Origin: Prorocentrum cordatum
Taxonomy: Eukaryota; Sar; Dinophyceae; Prorocentrales; Prorocentraceae
Direction of reading: 5' to 3'
NCBI GenBank assembly: GCA_963575745.1
Contig: CAUYUJ010000669.1
Span: 792,501 to 856,500 of the forward strand
Length of the DNA stretch: 64,000 nt
Positions 11,794 to 22,610 of the stretch are shown one piece after another; the first letter of the stretch is position 1, and every line of letters starts with the position of its first letter. Made by a program: the position numbers and the translations under genes. The notes beneath the pieces are model-generated. The model saw nothing but the letters and a program-made list of their open reading frames with translations, did no database searches and was not told the DNA's origin.

Positions 11794-12342
11794 GTGTTTA
11801 CTCCTCTGGGCCCACTGCGATCCGATCGATCTGATTCGATATCGATTCGGGCCGGCCCGATCCGAATCGATTCCGATGTTCCGACGATACGGTGCGGCCC
11901 AATGCATGGCTTTCCTGATGCGATGTGAATTGATTTTGCTCTTGCTTTGGGCCGTTCTTGCCATGCCATGCCATCGTGCTGGCCCTTGCGAATCGACGCC
12001 AATCGACGCTACGACGACGCTATTCGACGCTGACTCGACACTACATGTTCGCTTTTCCATCGATTGCCAGACGCCAGCATCCGCTAGTGCATTCTCAAAG
12101 CGGCATTCCGAGGGCATGCAAAGCTCCCACGAGTTGCCACCGAAAGTGCCACTCCTGCCCTGGGGCGACGCGCGCGCTTGGAAATATTCTGCACATGATC
12201 GGTGGCGGGTGCTTTATGGCCAGACCGCCATGTTCGGTTCGGACGTGCCTGCGTCCCGTGCCAGCCCGTCCGCCAGGCCTGGCGAGCCGCAGGAGATCGG
12301 AGGGAGGGAGGGAGGGAGGAGAAGGATGAGGATGGTTGATGA
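11794..12342. other. Non-coding interval
   Basis: No gene supported. TCGATTCGANNC-type words recur near 11820-11880 and 11990-12040. A segment at 12258-12300 is repeated at about 12483-12525 (GGCGAGCCGCAGGAGATCG), so a short direct duplication flanks the GGA tract. Confidence 0.4.
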
Positions 12343-12432
12343 TGGTGAGGAGGAGGAGGAGGAGGAGGAGGAGGAGGAGGAGGAGGAGGAGGAGGAGGGG
12401 GGAGGAGGGGGAGGAGGACGAGGAGGAGGAAG
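12343..12432 (+). repeat. (GGA)n / (GAG)n trinucleotide tract
   Basis: About 90 bases of GAGGAGGAG with few interruptions, ending in GGAGGAAGG before a C-run. It lies between two copies of a roughly 40-base direct repeat. Confidence 0.9.
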
Positions 12433-14020
12433 GCCCCCCCCCCTCCTCCCGCCTCCTCCCTGCTACCTCCCCGCTCTCCTGGCCTGCCAGTCCGCCCGCC
12501 CCGCCTGGCGAGCCGCAGGAGATCGAGCGCCTCAACGCCCGGGTCTTCAGCCAGCAGGCCGCCGCGGCCGCCCTGCGGGCGGAGGCGAGCGCGCCGGGGC
12601 CCGAGGACGGAGCAGGCCCTCAGGGGGCAGGGGCCTGCGTCGGGCGGCAGGAGCTACGCGCACGCCTGTTTCTCCTCTAGGCCTCCCACTTATTGCGCCG
12701 ACATTCGCGCGTAAGCTGCTCGCGTAAGGGCGCGCGTGAGCGTCCTCGTCTCCACGCGGCGTGCCACGCTGGCGGCCCGCGTAGGAAGCTGCTTTGTTTT
12801 ATCACGTAAGACCAGTTTTATGTGTAGCTCAGATACGGTTTGAGTAGATGGGGTCAGAGGACCGCGCCGCATCGCCGATGCATCTGGGGACGCGACTCGA
12901 TGGGGGCCCGACATCTCCGCGCCGACGGCGCCGGTGCATCGCAGGCGTCGCCGCTGCATCGCGGATCCGTCGGCGATGCGTCGAGCGGCGGGAGCTCCGC
13001 GCACGCGTTTTTCCTCAGACCTCGCCCCAGTTCTGCGGCCACGAGTTGCCCAAGACCTTGGAGCCGGCCGGCTGGGCGGCTGTGTGTGTGTGTGAGTGTG
13101 AGTGTGAGGTGGCTTTTAAGTTGGTTCCGGCGAGCAGGAAAGGGGGCGAGGTTCGAGGTGCTGGGTTCGAGCAGGTTCATTGCCGTGTTCGGGCCCTGGG
13201 ACCGTCGAACAACGAATTTGGGGTGAACATTTGCACCAGATTGAGCCTGGGACCGATTTGGAAAGGATTTGGTGTCACCCCCACACTTTTGACAGATGTT
13301 CCAGGGGCCCAGCCTCATCGGGCCGCCTCCAATCTTGACCTCCTGATTGCATCGTCTGTGTCCCTGGTCTGTTCGACTGCGCTGGCTGTGTTGTGAGTGC
13401 GAGCCTGCTCCCATGCACATCCTGAAGGTCTACGCGATCTCGGGGCTCTCTGGCCGTCCCGCGGCGTTCCGTTTTCTCGCCCGCATGCTCCTTTTGTGTT
13501 TTCATTCCCCACGGATGCGCCCTGCTTGTTGCGACGGGAGCTACGCGCCCTTTGTTGTTGCGCGAACGGCGAACGTATCCATAATTACCTACGCCCGCGC
13601 GATTCGGATTCCGGGGTGCGATCCCGCAGAATCGCGGGCGCGCGGATGCCTGATGCGCAGCGCATCCGCGAAAACACGCCCCGTATCCGCGGGGTCGCGG
13701 CCCGAGGGCTCGGCCCGCGAGGCCGGGGGGGCAGGGAGCACAGGGCAGAAGCTTGCATTTGTCGACGGTCGGAAACCAACAAACCGCGTGGCGTTGCGGC
13801 CAAGATTCGCCCTGGACCGCTCGTCTGTGGCCCCAGTGTGTTTATTTACGTTGACTGCGTCGTGGATGCGGGCCTGCCCCCAGGCACATCCAGACGGCCT
13901 ACGCGATCTGAGGGTTTTCCGGCCGTCCCGCGGCCGCACGCCTGCTCCCCCGTGCACTGGTTCGCCGCGGATTCGCCCGCACGTTTGCTCGACCGCTTGT
14001 TGAACTCCCCGACGCGCGCG
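12433..14020. other. GC-rich interval with a diverged direct duplication
   Basis: No supported gene; one frame near 12510-12590 reads EIERLNARVFSQQAAAAALRAE and could be a stray exon. The block around 13340-13485 (GTCTACGCGATCTCGGGG, GGCCGTCCCGCGGC) recurs diverged at 13845-13945 (GCCTACGCGATCTGAGGG, GGCCGTCCCGCGGC). GGAGCTNCGCGCACGC occurs near 12652 and 12993. Confidence 0.4.
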
Positions 14021-14182
14021 CACACTTTCGGAACACCGCGCAGATTGTTTGGATCGGCGCTGGCCCCCCCTGGCGCCTTCGGGCGTCGCCCCGGCGCGCC
14101 CCGCGCCCCGCGCGCCTGGCAAGACACTGCAGTGCTGATGCAAGACATCCGCGCGGACGTCCGAGAAAGTATGTTTATGTTT
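14021..14182. mobile_element. MITE-like element, copy 3 (short)
   Basis: The left end reads CACTTTCGGAACACCGCG then GATTGTTTGGATCGGCGCTGG. The right end, read as reverse complement, gives ACATAAACATACTTTCTCGG, ACGTCCGCGCGGATG and CTTGCATCAGCACTG. Both match the terminal repeat of copy 1. About 160 bp, no coding capacity. Confidence 0.5.
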
Positions 14183-14461
14183 TTGTTTGTTTGTTTTCGC
14201 GGGACTTGCGCGCACGATCGCGCAGTCGTGCTTTTCCCCAGATCCGCTGATGATGGCAGTCAGACGGCGAGGGTCAAGCGGGGCACGCACATGCCAGATG
14301 TGCCACGCCACGTGGCATCGCGGCAAACGGCAGACCGTTCGAGGTCCCAAAACCAGCGCGAAATAAATGTGGACTACGCCCACCCACGCACGCACACGCA
14401 CGCACATACAAGTATTTTCGCGCGTTTTTTTGGCGCTATCGGCCTCGCGCGCAGCGAAACG

Positions 14462-14599
14462 TGAAGAACCCCCCCTCCGCCGGACTAGCTGTGGACAGGA
14501 AGGTAGGTTGATGGATGTAGTAGTGCAGCATAGCAGGAGCAGAGCGGTGTTGCATTGATTCGTTGCTTCTCTTCCACAACCACTTTCGGCGAAACCGCA
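14462..14599 (+). repeat. 138-bp direct repeat, candidate 5' LTR of second copia-like element
   Basis: This block starts TGAAGAA and ends GAAACCGCA. It aligns without gaps to 21703-21840 with 115 of 138 identities counted by eye. Both copies have the same orientation and the same length, begin TG and end CA, and bracket the gag-pol remnants. Similarity trails slightly past the TG end (CGCAGYGA), so exact LTR borders, or even LTR identity, are not proven. Confidence 0.5.
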
Positions 14600-14654
14600 T
14601 TTCCATGGTAGCGCGAGTGTGGGCGGCTCGCACGCGCCTGGCGGCGCGCAGTGA

Positions 14655-16300
14655 ATGCCTAGCAAGAGAGGCGCCAGAGGAGCCCCCTGGGTCCGCGACC
14701 GCGACGTCCGCGGGCATCGCCGCCGCTCGCTGGGCGGCGCACCTGGACTTCGGCTGGCTGCGGGCAGCTCCGCGCCGAACCGTGGTCCGGAGAGGGAGGG
14801 GCCGGCGGCGGAAGCGGGCAGCCCCGCTCCGCGCCCAGTGGTCCTCAAGGCACGGTCGAAGGCTGCGGGTAAACCCGCGCCTTCCCGCGAGCAGGCCGGG
14901 CACTGCGGCCCGGAAGAGCCTCCGGCGCAGCGCAAGAGGCGGCAGCGCAGGAGGCGAGGAAAGGCTGATGCGGCTGCGGGATCGCCTGACGACCCGCCAG
15001 CCGAACCTGAGGAGAGGAAAAGGGGCTTCCTCGAGGTGAAGATTGAGCGGACTTTTCGCCGTGGGCACGTGTCGCCGGGTGGCGTGCGTCCCCGAGCAGA
15101 AGGAGGGGGCGCGCGAAGACCGTCGGAGGCGGCCGGGCAGCCGGAGACGGTCGGGAAGCGCGCCAGGGGCAACCAGGAACCCCAACAGCATCCTTCGGCA
15201 GCGGGGAGCCTCGCGTTGAGGGAGGTGAAGCAGGAAAGTGGCGAGAGCCATGGGGCAGCACCTGCAGCAACTGGCGCCGGAGTTCAGGCAGCTTCGGCAG
15301 GAGAGCGCGCAGCTGGCAGCAACAGCAGCGGCGTGGGCAGCTTTTCAATGAGGTCGTGGAGAGGCTCATTCGCGCTCTCGATGAGCAGACGCGCGCCTTC
15401 GCCGCCAGGAGCCGGCCGAGCCTGGTTGACAGCGAGGGCGTCGGCAGACCAGCGGTGTTCAACGACGACGAGGCTCGATTCTCAGAGTGGGCCCAGAAGA
15501 CAGAATTCGATCTTCTTGGAGTCGAGCAGGCCTTGGAACAGGCCTTAGAATGGGCGCTCGACCAGGGCGGGGAGATCGCAGTGCAGCAGGTGCTGGAATC
15601 TTTCGGGCCAGGAAGCGCCCATGTCATAGACGGCGTCGTTGGACTCAACTTACAAGGCAAGACGGCCCTGAGCAACCTCGCCGAAGGTGAAGGTAGGTTG
15701 GGCCATCGTTCAGAACGCTGACAAGAACGGCCTAGAGGCGCCTGCGCAGACGCGTCGATTCTCTGACTGGGGGGCGGCGCAGGAGCCTCTTGCGAGCCAT
15801 CCTGGCGCCGGCCAGGGTCAAGATGGACGAGCTTGGCTCGGCCTTGCAGACCTGGGAGTATATGGTCAGCCGTTGCAACAAGAAGTCGTTGAAGCTTGGC
15901 GAGCCGGCCGTTGCCGACGACTTCCTGCGCTCAGCGTTGGAAGCCCCAGTGCCAGACGACTTGGAGAAGCATCTCCATCTCAACGCATCGCGCCTCGAGA
16001 AGTGCGCCGAGGGGCCGCATGCCGCAGGCAGGAGGTCCAGGTCCAACCCCCGTGGACGCGGGCGCCGGATCGCTGGCGAAGGGCGGAAAAGGAAAAGGCA
16101 AGAGCAGCGCGGGCAAGGGCGCGAAAGGCAGAGGCAAGGGAAAGCAGCAACACCAGCCGCAGCAACACCAGCCGCAGCACGGACGGCAGAAGTTCGAGGG
16201 CTACTGCGACAACTGCGTCAAGTACGGCCGCAAGAAGAAGGACTGCTGGGCGCCCCCGCAGACGGGGGGGCGGGGGAAGGGGCAGCGGCGGCATGGAGAG
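14655..16300 (+). pseudogene. Gag remnant of the second copia-like element
   Basis: The ATG at 14655 opens a very basic Arg/Pro/Ala-rich N-terminus (MPSKRGARG...). The Gag core then follows in other frames: 15356-15690 (RLIRALDEQTRAF, RPAVFNDDEARFSEWAQKTE, GKTALSNLAE), a short piece near 15690-15735 (IVQNADKNGLEA), and 15790 onward (RAILAPARVKMDELGSALQT, WEYMVSRCNKK, LEAPVPDDLEKHL). A Gly/Lys-rich stretch leads to a zinc knuckle at about 16200-16250, CDNCVKYGRKKKDC: the spacing fits C-x2-C-x4-H-x4-C but the His is Arg. Four frame changes are needed to read it through. Confidence 0.6.
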
Positions 16301-16399
16301 CGGCACGGGCAGCAGCAGGAAAGGGAGAGGAGCAGGAGCTCTAGACGAAGGGGGAGGAGAGGGAGAGAAGGAGCCAGGAGGAGAACCGGGAGGATTGGA

Positions 16400-16939
16400 C
16401 ATGGGTGCCATCGAGATCGCTGCCGCGAGCACGACGGACGGGTCCGGGTATGTCCATTTCAACTTGGGCACCGGGGCTGCGGCGACGGCGCACCTTAGGG
16501 GGTGGTTCGCGGGTAGCTCCGCGCCCATTCCCTCTCCCGATCACTCTGGATGCATAGCGGCACTCGGAGAGCGCATCCAGCGCCGCGGAGGTGCCCGTTT
16601 GCACTGCAAGGGCGAGGACGACGCTCGAAGGTGCATCACAGGTAGGGGGAGCGACGCGCGCAAGATGTCGGCATCGGCGCTCCAAGTGCGCGAGAAGGGG
16701 CGCCAGCTGATATGGTTGAGCGCTGACGAGGGCCACGTGGTCCCCAAGGACAGCCGCGTCGGGAAGATGCTGCAGAAGGAGCTCGATTGCCTGGCGCGGC
16801 GTTTCGGGGACGACTCGCCCCTGCCAGTGCACCGAGAGAGGGGCGTCTACAACTTCTACATGAAAGTAGAGCGCGCGGAAGACATCGCGCCGCTCGGCCC
16901 GTCGTCGGGTTTCCGGCGGCAGGGCCGGCGCCCGTAAGG
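16400..16939 (+). pseudogene. Retropepsin remnant, active-site Asp lost
   Basis: In one open frame, DGSGYVHFNLGTGAAATA occupies the place where relatives have a hydrophobic run followed by D-T-G-A; here the residue before T-G is Gly, so the catalytic Asp is missing. Downstream LIWLSADEGHVVPKDSRVGK and LPVHRERGVYNFYMKVER match the C-terminal part of this protease type as I recall it. The frame ends in TAA at 16935-16937. Confidence 0.6.
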
Positions 16940-17049
16940 CCGTTGGAGGCTGGGCCGGGCGCGGGCGGCTCCGCCCCGGCCCGGGGCGCGGGTGGCCCCG
17001 CTCCGGAACCCCCATCGCCTCCAGAGTGCTTTGGGGGGGAGGGTAAAAG

Positions 17050-18665
17050 CCCCATGTGAAAATCCGGACAGAGCCTCGAGCGCCGAGTGCGCGAGAGAGG
17101 TGAGCGAGCACTACGGTCTGGGACGCGCTCAGTTCAGGTCTTGGCGCCGCCGCTGCCAGGCAGCGCGTGACATCGGCGAACAACGCCGTGCCCGAGGGGA
17201 GGGCCCGGACACAGCTGATCCTGCGGTGCGCTCTGACTACGGCTACTTGGCCGACGACGACAGTGAGGCCACAGCATTGCCGATATTGGTGATGCGGGAT
17301 CCCCGTACCAAGGGGCATGCGGCGACGGCAGCGCCCTAGAAGGGGGCGCACCCGTACCCAGCGAAGTTCTTCGAAGGCTACTTGAAGGAGCGCGGTTGGA
17401 AGAGGTGCGCGAGCTGGTCAGACGGCGAGCGCCGCCGCGTAGTTTTGAAGGCCGTGGCTGACCAGATGAGGGCAGTAGAGATTGTCGCGCAGAAGTCTCC
17501 AGTAGGAGGCCACGCAGCGAACGGCGAGGCTGAGAACGCGGTCAAGGAGGTGAAACGCATCGTGCGCGTGCAGAAGCAGACGCTCGAGGAGAGGATTGGT
17601 ACGCGGCTACCGCTGCACCATCCGATTTGGACGTGGCTGCCACGACATGCTGCTGCGCGTCTCAGTAGATGCCGCATCGGCGAGGACGGGAGGTCTGCCG
17701 AACAGAGGCGCACAGGCAGGCGCTGGGCGAAGTCGGCGTTGGAATTCGGCGAGCGGATTCACGCGGGGCTCGCGCAGGAGCAGCCGCGGAGCGGCATGAC
17801 TCCTAAAATGGCAGAGGACTGGTACGTCGGCCACCAGACGCGGACTGGCAGTCTGCCGACAATGACCACCAGAGGGGGTTCGCGAGGCAAGACCTACAAC
17901 AAGATGACAGCGGAGGAGCGCTGGAAGCCCGCTGGGCTAGACCAGGCGTGTGGGGCGCCCAGGGAAATGGAGCCCCTGGATACGGTTAGCCCCGCTCCAG
18001 GGAGGCCCTCACTGGCAGGCTGGGAGGCTGCCGGGTCGGCAAATCCGCCACTGCCCCCTCGACCTGTAGCAGGGGGGCGAGGAGGAGGAGTAGGGGGGGA
18101 CGGAGGAGGGGCGCCAGGACCTAGGAAGCTCTACGTATTGAAGGCGGACGCGGAGCGATTCGGAGGGGCACCGCCGTGCCCAGCGCGTCTCAACATCATG
18201 CGTGGCCGACCGGCAGGGCGCGCGCACGCAACAGAGTGCCTGCAGCGGATGGCCAGCATGATGGAGGAGGACGACGCGGGCCGGCGCAGGCTGGACGCGC
18301 GCCGGGCGAAACGAGCCCGAGTGGAGGAACAGGGGCCTGCGGGCAGGCGCGCCAGCGACTTCAGCGGCAGCAGGCAGGCGCCAGCGGCAGGCGCGCCTGC
18401 CACGCCGCCGGCGGCAGCGCGGGCGCCGCCGCCGCCCGGCGAGGAGCGACCTCGCAGAAGGCCGGCTGCCGTCGCACCGGGCCTGGGGCTCGACGAGAGG
18501 TCGAGGGGCAGGTCGGCTGAACGAGCTGGCCAGAGGACGGCAGACGAAGACATGGGCGGGTCGTTGCCGCCAGGTGCGCCGGAAGCGGGTAGCGCCGCTC
18601 CGGCTGCGTCGTCAGGGAATGGAGGCCTGGCTCCGGCCGCAGGGGCCAGTGCTGCGTCTGCGTAG
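17050..18665 (+). pseudogene. Integrase of the second copia-like element plus Pro/Ala-rich linker
   Basis: Frame 16992-17339 includes EHYGLGRAQFRSWRRRC (gag-pre-integrase-like) and VRSDYGYLADDDSEATALPI (first catalytic Asp). A TAG at 17337 interrupts it, yet the same frame resumes at once with KGAHPYPAKFFEGYLKERGW, SWSDGERRRVV (second Asp region), GGHAANGEAENAVKEVKRIV (catalytic Glu) and WTWLPRHAAARLSR, then EQRRTGRRWAKSALEFGERI. All three acidic positions seem present. After about 17790 the frame becomes a long Ala/Pro/Gly-rich linker to 18665. Apart from the single nonsense codon, this is the best-preserved domain. Confidence 0.7.
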
Positions 18666-19516
18666 GTGCCAGGCGCCGCGGCTGCGGGAGGCCCCGCGCC
18701 TGCGGCGACGGGGTGGGGCGTTGACATGAGCAGCATGACGACGACGAGGAAGGAGGAATTGAGGAACGAGTATCGTAGGAGCATTGTTCTCGCTTGTCGC
18801 CGGGACGAGGCGGTCCTCTCGGCGGAGGAGCTGGAGGACATTACCCATCTGAGCTTGGAGCTGCCCATGGGAGCCGTAGATGGTCACGAGTTGTGCCCGC
18901 CTCCGCAGAATGTCGCGCTCGCGCGCCGCCTGGGCCTCAGGCCTGGGGCGAGCGCAGACATGGGGGGCCGAGAAACCGAACGGTGGGCACTGGGACTTTA
19001 CGAAGAAGGGCGACGTGAAGGAATGGTTCGACACGCTCGAGCGCGAGGGCCCGCGCATCCTCATTGGTTCGCCTCCTTCTACGGCCGTCGCAGACTTACA
19101 GGGCGCACCCCAGCCCGAGTGGGACAGAGCATGCGCTCCAGGAGCAGAACGTTGCGAAGCGTCATGTTGAAGTGGCTTGTGAGAGCTACCTGAGGCAGAT
19201 GGCGCGGGGTCGGCACTTCTTGCACGAGCACCCCCACGACGACAGCAGCTGGGAGACACCAGGCATCCTGGAGCTACTGGAGCAGGACGCCGTGGAGAGG
19301 GCCAGAGGAGCTATATGCAGGTGGGGCGCGATGCCCGGTGCCCAAGGTATCCCCCCTTCCGGCATGCTAGGGTTAATCCGGTGGCGAACCGGAATCATGA
19401 CCAACATGCCCGAGCTTGCAAATGCGCTGGAGCTCAAGAAGGGGTGCCCCGGCGACTTGGGGCCAGAGCAGCATCCAAGTGTGTTGCTGACTAGTGGTGT
19501 AGCTCGCAAGGCATAA
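18666..19516 (+). pseudogene. Pol segment between integrase and RT
   Basis: Pieces in three frames read: LRNEYRRSIVLACRRDEAV and EELEDITHLSLELPMGAVDG (18720-18890), GDVKEWFDTLEREGPRILIG (19000-19065), and then MARGRHFLHEHPHDDSSWET, PGILELLEQDAVERARGAIC and RWRTGIMTNMPEL (19190-19420). I remember the HEHP-x-SW text from the same place in dinoflagellate elements but know no enzyme activity for it. Confidence 0.5.
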
Positions 19517-19528
19517 GCGCATCCTCCG

Positions 19529-20640
19529 ATGCTGGCGCGGCGCGTCCTACGAGCAATAAAGGAGGCCATGAAGAAGGATGGGTCCCCCTCTGGCCTGGCG
19601 GAGGCCACGGCCGGCCCGGTGCCCGCAGAGCCCGACGCCTACGAGCAGGGCAGATCGCTGTTGGAGGACAGCGACGGGCATTGGGACGACGTCAACGGAG
19701 GTTGGCTGGACCCCGCCATGGTGAGGAAGGCTAGGGAGGAGGAGGTAGGATGGCTTCGCCGACAGGAGGTGCACGAGAGAAGGATTTTTAAGGAGTACCT
19801 GGACGTGACAGGTGCGAAGCCTATCCATTGATGTGGCTCGACACCAACAAGGGCGACAACGAGCGACCGAACTGCCCGTCTCGTATCGTCGTGCGCGAGA
19901 AGCGAGGCCAAGGAGACGAAGGGCGCAAGTTGCCTGCAGTGTTGCTGTTTCACGCAATGCCGCCTCTGGAGGCAGTGAAGATGCTGGGGGGCTTGATGGT
20001 GCAGAACAGGAGCAGCGACCGGGGTGAGCCTCTAGGGATGAGATTCTTCGACCTATCACGTGCGCATTTGCACGGCCAGGCCGAGAGGGCGGTGCGCGTG
20101 GAGCTGCCCGAGGAGGAGCAGGACGGCGTTCACTGTGCACTGTTGAAGAAGAGAGCATGTACGGCACCCAGGACATGTCTGCCACCTGGCAGCGAGACTA
20201 CACAGCAGTGCTCAAGCAGGACGGGCACGAGCCAGGGAAGGCGAACCCGGCCCTTGTCTACAAGAAGGTCGACGACTGTCGGTCTTTAATTCACGGTGAT
20301 GACTTCTGCGCCATGGGCGACGACGACGCCCAGGACCAGATCGAGCACGGTTTGCGGAAGAAGTACGACTTGAAGGAATTCAGGTCGTTGCGCGCTCGGT
20401 TCTGGAGGGGGGCAGGAGGTCGTTTTCTTGAACAGGGTTCTACGTGCAACAGGATGCCCAGGAGAGGGGCGTTTCGAGGTCGAAGCAGATCCACGGCGCG
20501 CAGAGATGATATTTCGCGACATGGACCTCGAACAGGAATCCGCTAAGACGCCAGATGTTCCTGGATTGAAGAAGGAGGAGGCCGAAGCGGAGGAGCGGTT
20601 CGCCTCGCCCCCGCTCGTCGGTGGCGACGTCCGCCTGCAC
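19529..20640 (+). pseudogene. Reverse transcriptase of the second copia-like element
   Basis: Frame 19529-19831 carries DPAMVRKAREEEVGWLRRQ and EYLDVTGAKPI. Frame 19828-20120 continues with WLDTNKGDNERPNCPSRIVV, LPAVLLFHAMPPLEAVKM and GMRFFDLSRAHLHGQ, the first catalytic Asp motif (F-F-D-L-S-R-A-x-x-H-G), then VRVELPEEEQDG. Frame 20157-20400 has LVYKKVDDCRSLIHGDDF, the catalytic H-G-D-D box, then DAQDQIEHGLRKKYDLKEF. At least three frame changes separate these pieces; the catalytic Asp residues are all intact. Confidence 0.7.
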
Positions 20641-21335
20641 CGCAGCGCGACCGTGCGCGCGTCGCACTTGGCCCCAGATCGGGCTGACATTGGCGATGCA
20701 GTGAAGAATCTTGCTAGTCACATGCAAAGCTCGAAGCAAGTCGACATGGCACGGCTTAAGAACTTGGCGAGATACCTGAAAGGACGGCCTCGGGTAGCAC
20801 AGGTGCTCCGCAGGGACCAGCACCTCGCCGGGGGCAGTCATTTGCCCATGTCATGGTGGACAGCGACAACGCTGGCGACGAGATCAGCCGACGGTCTACT
20901 GTCGGGCAGGTCGTTTTCGTCGGCTGCCAGGCGGTGAAGCATGCTTGCAACCTGGTGCAGGTGATTGGACTTTCTTCTGGAGAGCACGAGTACTGCGCGA
21001 TCAGCGCCAGCGCGTGCACCGGATTAGGCATCCAAGGCTTATTGGAGGACTGGCAGGCCCCCTCGAAAGTCAAGGCGGTGTCGGACTCTTCCGCGGCGCG
21101 CGGTTGCGCGTCGCGCCGAGGCGCTGGGGAGCTGAAGCGCGTTCAGACCCGCTACCTGCGGGTGCAGGGGAGGATTGCCATGCAGCACCTGGAGTTGGGC
21201 AAGATCGGCACGGCCGATAACAGGGGCGATCTCCTGGCGAAGCCCTTAGGTCGCAAGGAGATCGACGTCCACATGAAGGGTATCAACCAAGAGCACGGGA
21301 GCGGCAGAGCGGCCAAAGGGTTGCTTCTGAAATAG
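20641..21335 (+). pseudogene. RNase H of the second copia-like element
   Basis: Frame 20428-20937 holds the thumb/connection (DIGDAVKNLASHMQSSKQVD, ARLKNLARYLKGRPRV). The RNase H lies in the frame 20853-21335: VDSDNAGDEISRRST (first Asp), VIGLSSGEHEYCAISASA (Glu), AVSDSSAARGCASRRG (Asp), LKRVQTRYLRVQGRI, and GKIGTADNRGDLLAKPLGR (last Asp). All four acidic blocks of the Ty1/copia RNase H are present. The frame ends at TAG 21333-21335. Confidence 0.7.
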
Positions 21336-21351
21336 AGGAACGGCTCGACGC

Positions 21352-21565
21352 CGAAGCAGCAGGGGCGCGGGTGGCCCCGCTCTCCGGAAGCAGCAGGGGC
21401 GCGGGTAGCCCCGCTCTTTCGGGAAGCAGCAGGGATGCGGGTAGCCCCGCCCCCTCGGGAAGCAGGCTGCTCTGCTCCCGGCGCCCCCCGGGCAGGAGAG
21501 CAGTCTGAGGGTGGCCGCGGGTGGCCCCGCGCGCCCCCGCAAGCTGGCTGCGGGCAGCCCCGCGC
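21352..21565 (+). repeat. Array of 14-nt hairpins GCGGG-YRGC-CCCGC
   Basis: Perfect copies lie at 21367-21380, 21401-21414, 21437-21450, 21517-21530 and 21550-21563, the first three in a roughly 35-base tandem unit that starts GAAGCAGCAGGG. Each folds as a 5-bp stem with a 4-base loop. Others occur inside the element at 14760-14773, 14814-14827, 16509-16522 and 16988-17001, some with one G-T pair. Confidence 0.8.
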
Positions 21566-21702
21566 TAGCTACTCTTTTCTGCGCAGTGGTGGTCGCGCTG
21601 GATCGCCGCGGCTCCGCTACCGGTCGTCGTTGGAGGTAAAGACCTCTCTCGGCTGCTTGCGCTGTGAGCCAAACCAAAGGGTTCTCTCGCAGTGAGGAGG
21701 GG

Positions 21703-21840
21703 TGAAGAAATCCCCCTCCGTCGGACTAGCTGTGGACAGTTCGGTAGGTGGATGGATGGTGTAGTGCAGCGTGGCAGGGTCAAAGCGGTGTCGCCTTGAT
21801 GCGTTGCTTATCTTCCACAGCCCCTTCCGGCGAAAAAGCA
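21703..21840 (+). repeat. 138-bp direct repeat, candidate 3' LTR
   Basis: Partner of 14462-14599 (83% identical, gap-free); starts TGAAGAAATCC and ends CGAAAAAGCA. Confidence 0.5.
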
Positions 21841-21914
21841 TTTTAAAAATGACAAAGCAAGTGACAGCGCTGAACGCGTGGAGGCGGGCTGGCCTTGTAT
21901 CATCGATCTCGATG

Positions 21915-22528
21915 CGCCCACGCGCGCGCGCGTGCGCGCGGCGCGCGGTCGCGCACGTGCGCGCGCGCGCACGCTTACACGCACGCGAACCCGCACACAC
22001 GCACACACGCACACACGCACACACACACACACACACGCGCGCACGCATACACGCACGCACACACGCACACGCGCATGCACGCATTCACGCTCGCACGCAC
22101 ACGCGCACAAACGCGCGCACACACACGCGCAAACGCGCACGCATGCATACACACACACACGCACGCACGCACACACGCGCTGTCGCACACACGCACACAT
22201 ACACGCACACGCACACACGCACACACGCACACACGCACACACGCACACACACACGCACGCACACGCACACACACACACATACACACACGCGCACACAAAC
22301 ACACGCGCACACGCACCCATGCACACCCGCGCGCGAACGCGCACACACGCCGATACTTACACACATGCACGCACGCACACACGCACAGTCGTTCACATAC
22401 GTACGCGCACACACGCCCGCACGCACAAAGGAAGGCACGCACACGCGCACGCACGCGCGCGCACGCACACGCGCGCACACGCGCACGCGCACGCGCACGC
22501 ACACGCACACGCACACGCACACGCACAC

Positions 22529-22564
<36 letters not shown>

Positions 22565-22610
22565 GCGCACGCACACGCGCGCGCGCACACATGCACACAT
22601 ACACAAGTGC
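21915..22610 (+). repeat. Long (CA)n/(CACG)n simple repeat
   Basis: Almost pure alternating purine-pyrimidine sequence (CACACG, CGCGCG, CATACA) for about 700 bases. It is open in several frames on both strands (Thr/His/Ala/Arg or Val/Cys repeats), but these are artefacts of composition, not genes. Confidence 0.95.

Larger units (their letters stand above)
14462..21840 (+). mobile_element. Ty1/copia-like retrotransposon, full set of domains, inactivated
   Basis: From left to right on one strand: candidate LTR, basic Gag start, Gag core, zinc knuckle, protease, integrase, a long Pro/Ala-rich linker, RT, RNase H, a GC hairpin array and the second candidate LTR. The domain order is Ty1/copia. 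Compared with the first element, the reading frame is far better preserved, but at least five frame changes, an in-frame TAG in the integrase, loss of the protease Asp and an altered zinc knuckle show that it is not autonomous. The 17% difference between the candidate LTRs fits an old insertion. Confidence 0.75.

Noticed and set aside
13589-15172. 527-codon minus-strand frame across the left candidate LTR
   Set aside because: Antisense shadow of gag and GC-rich sequence; low-complexity, no domain.
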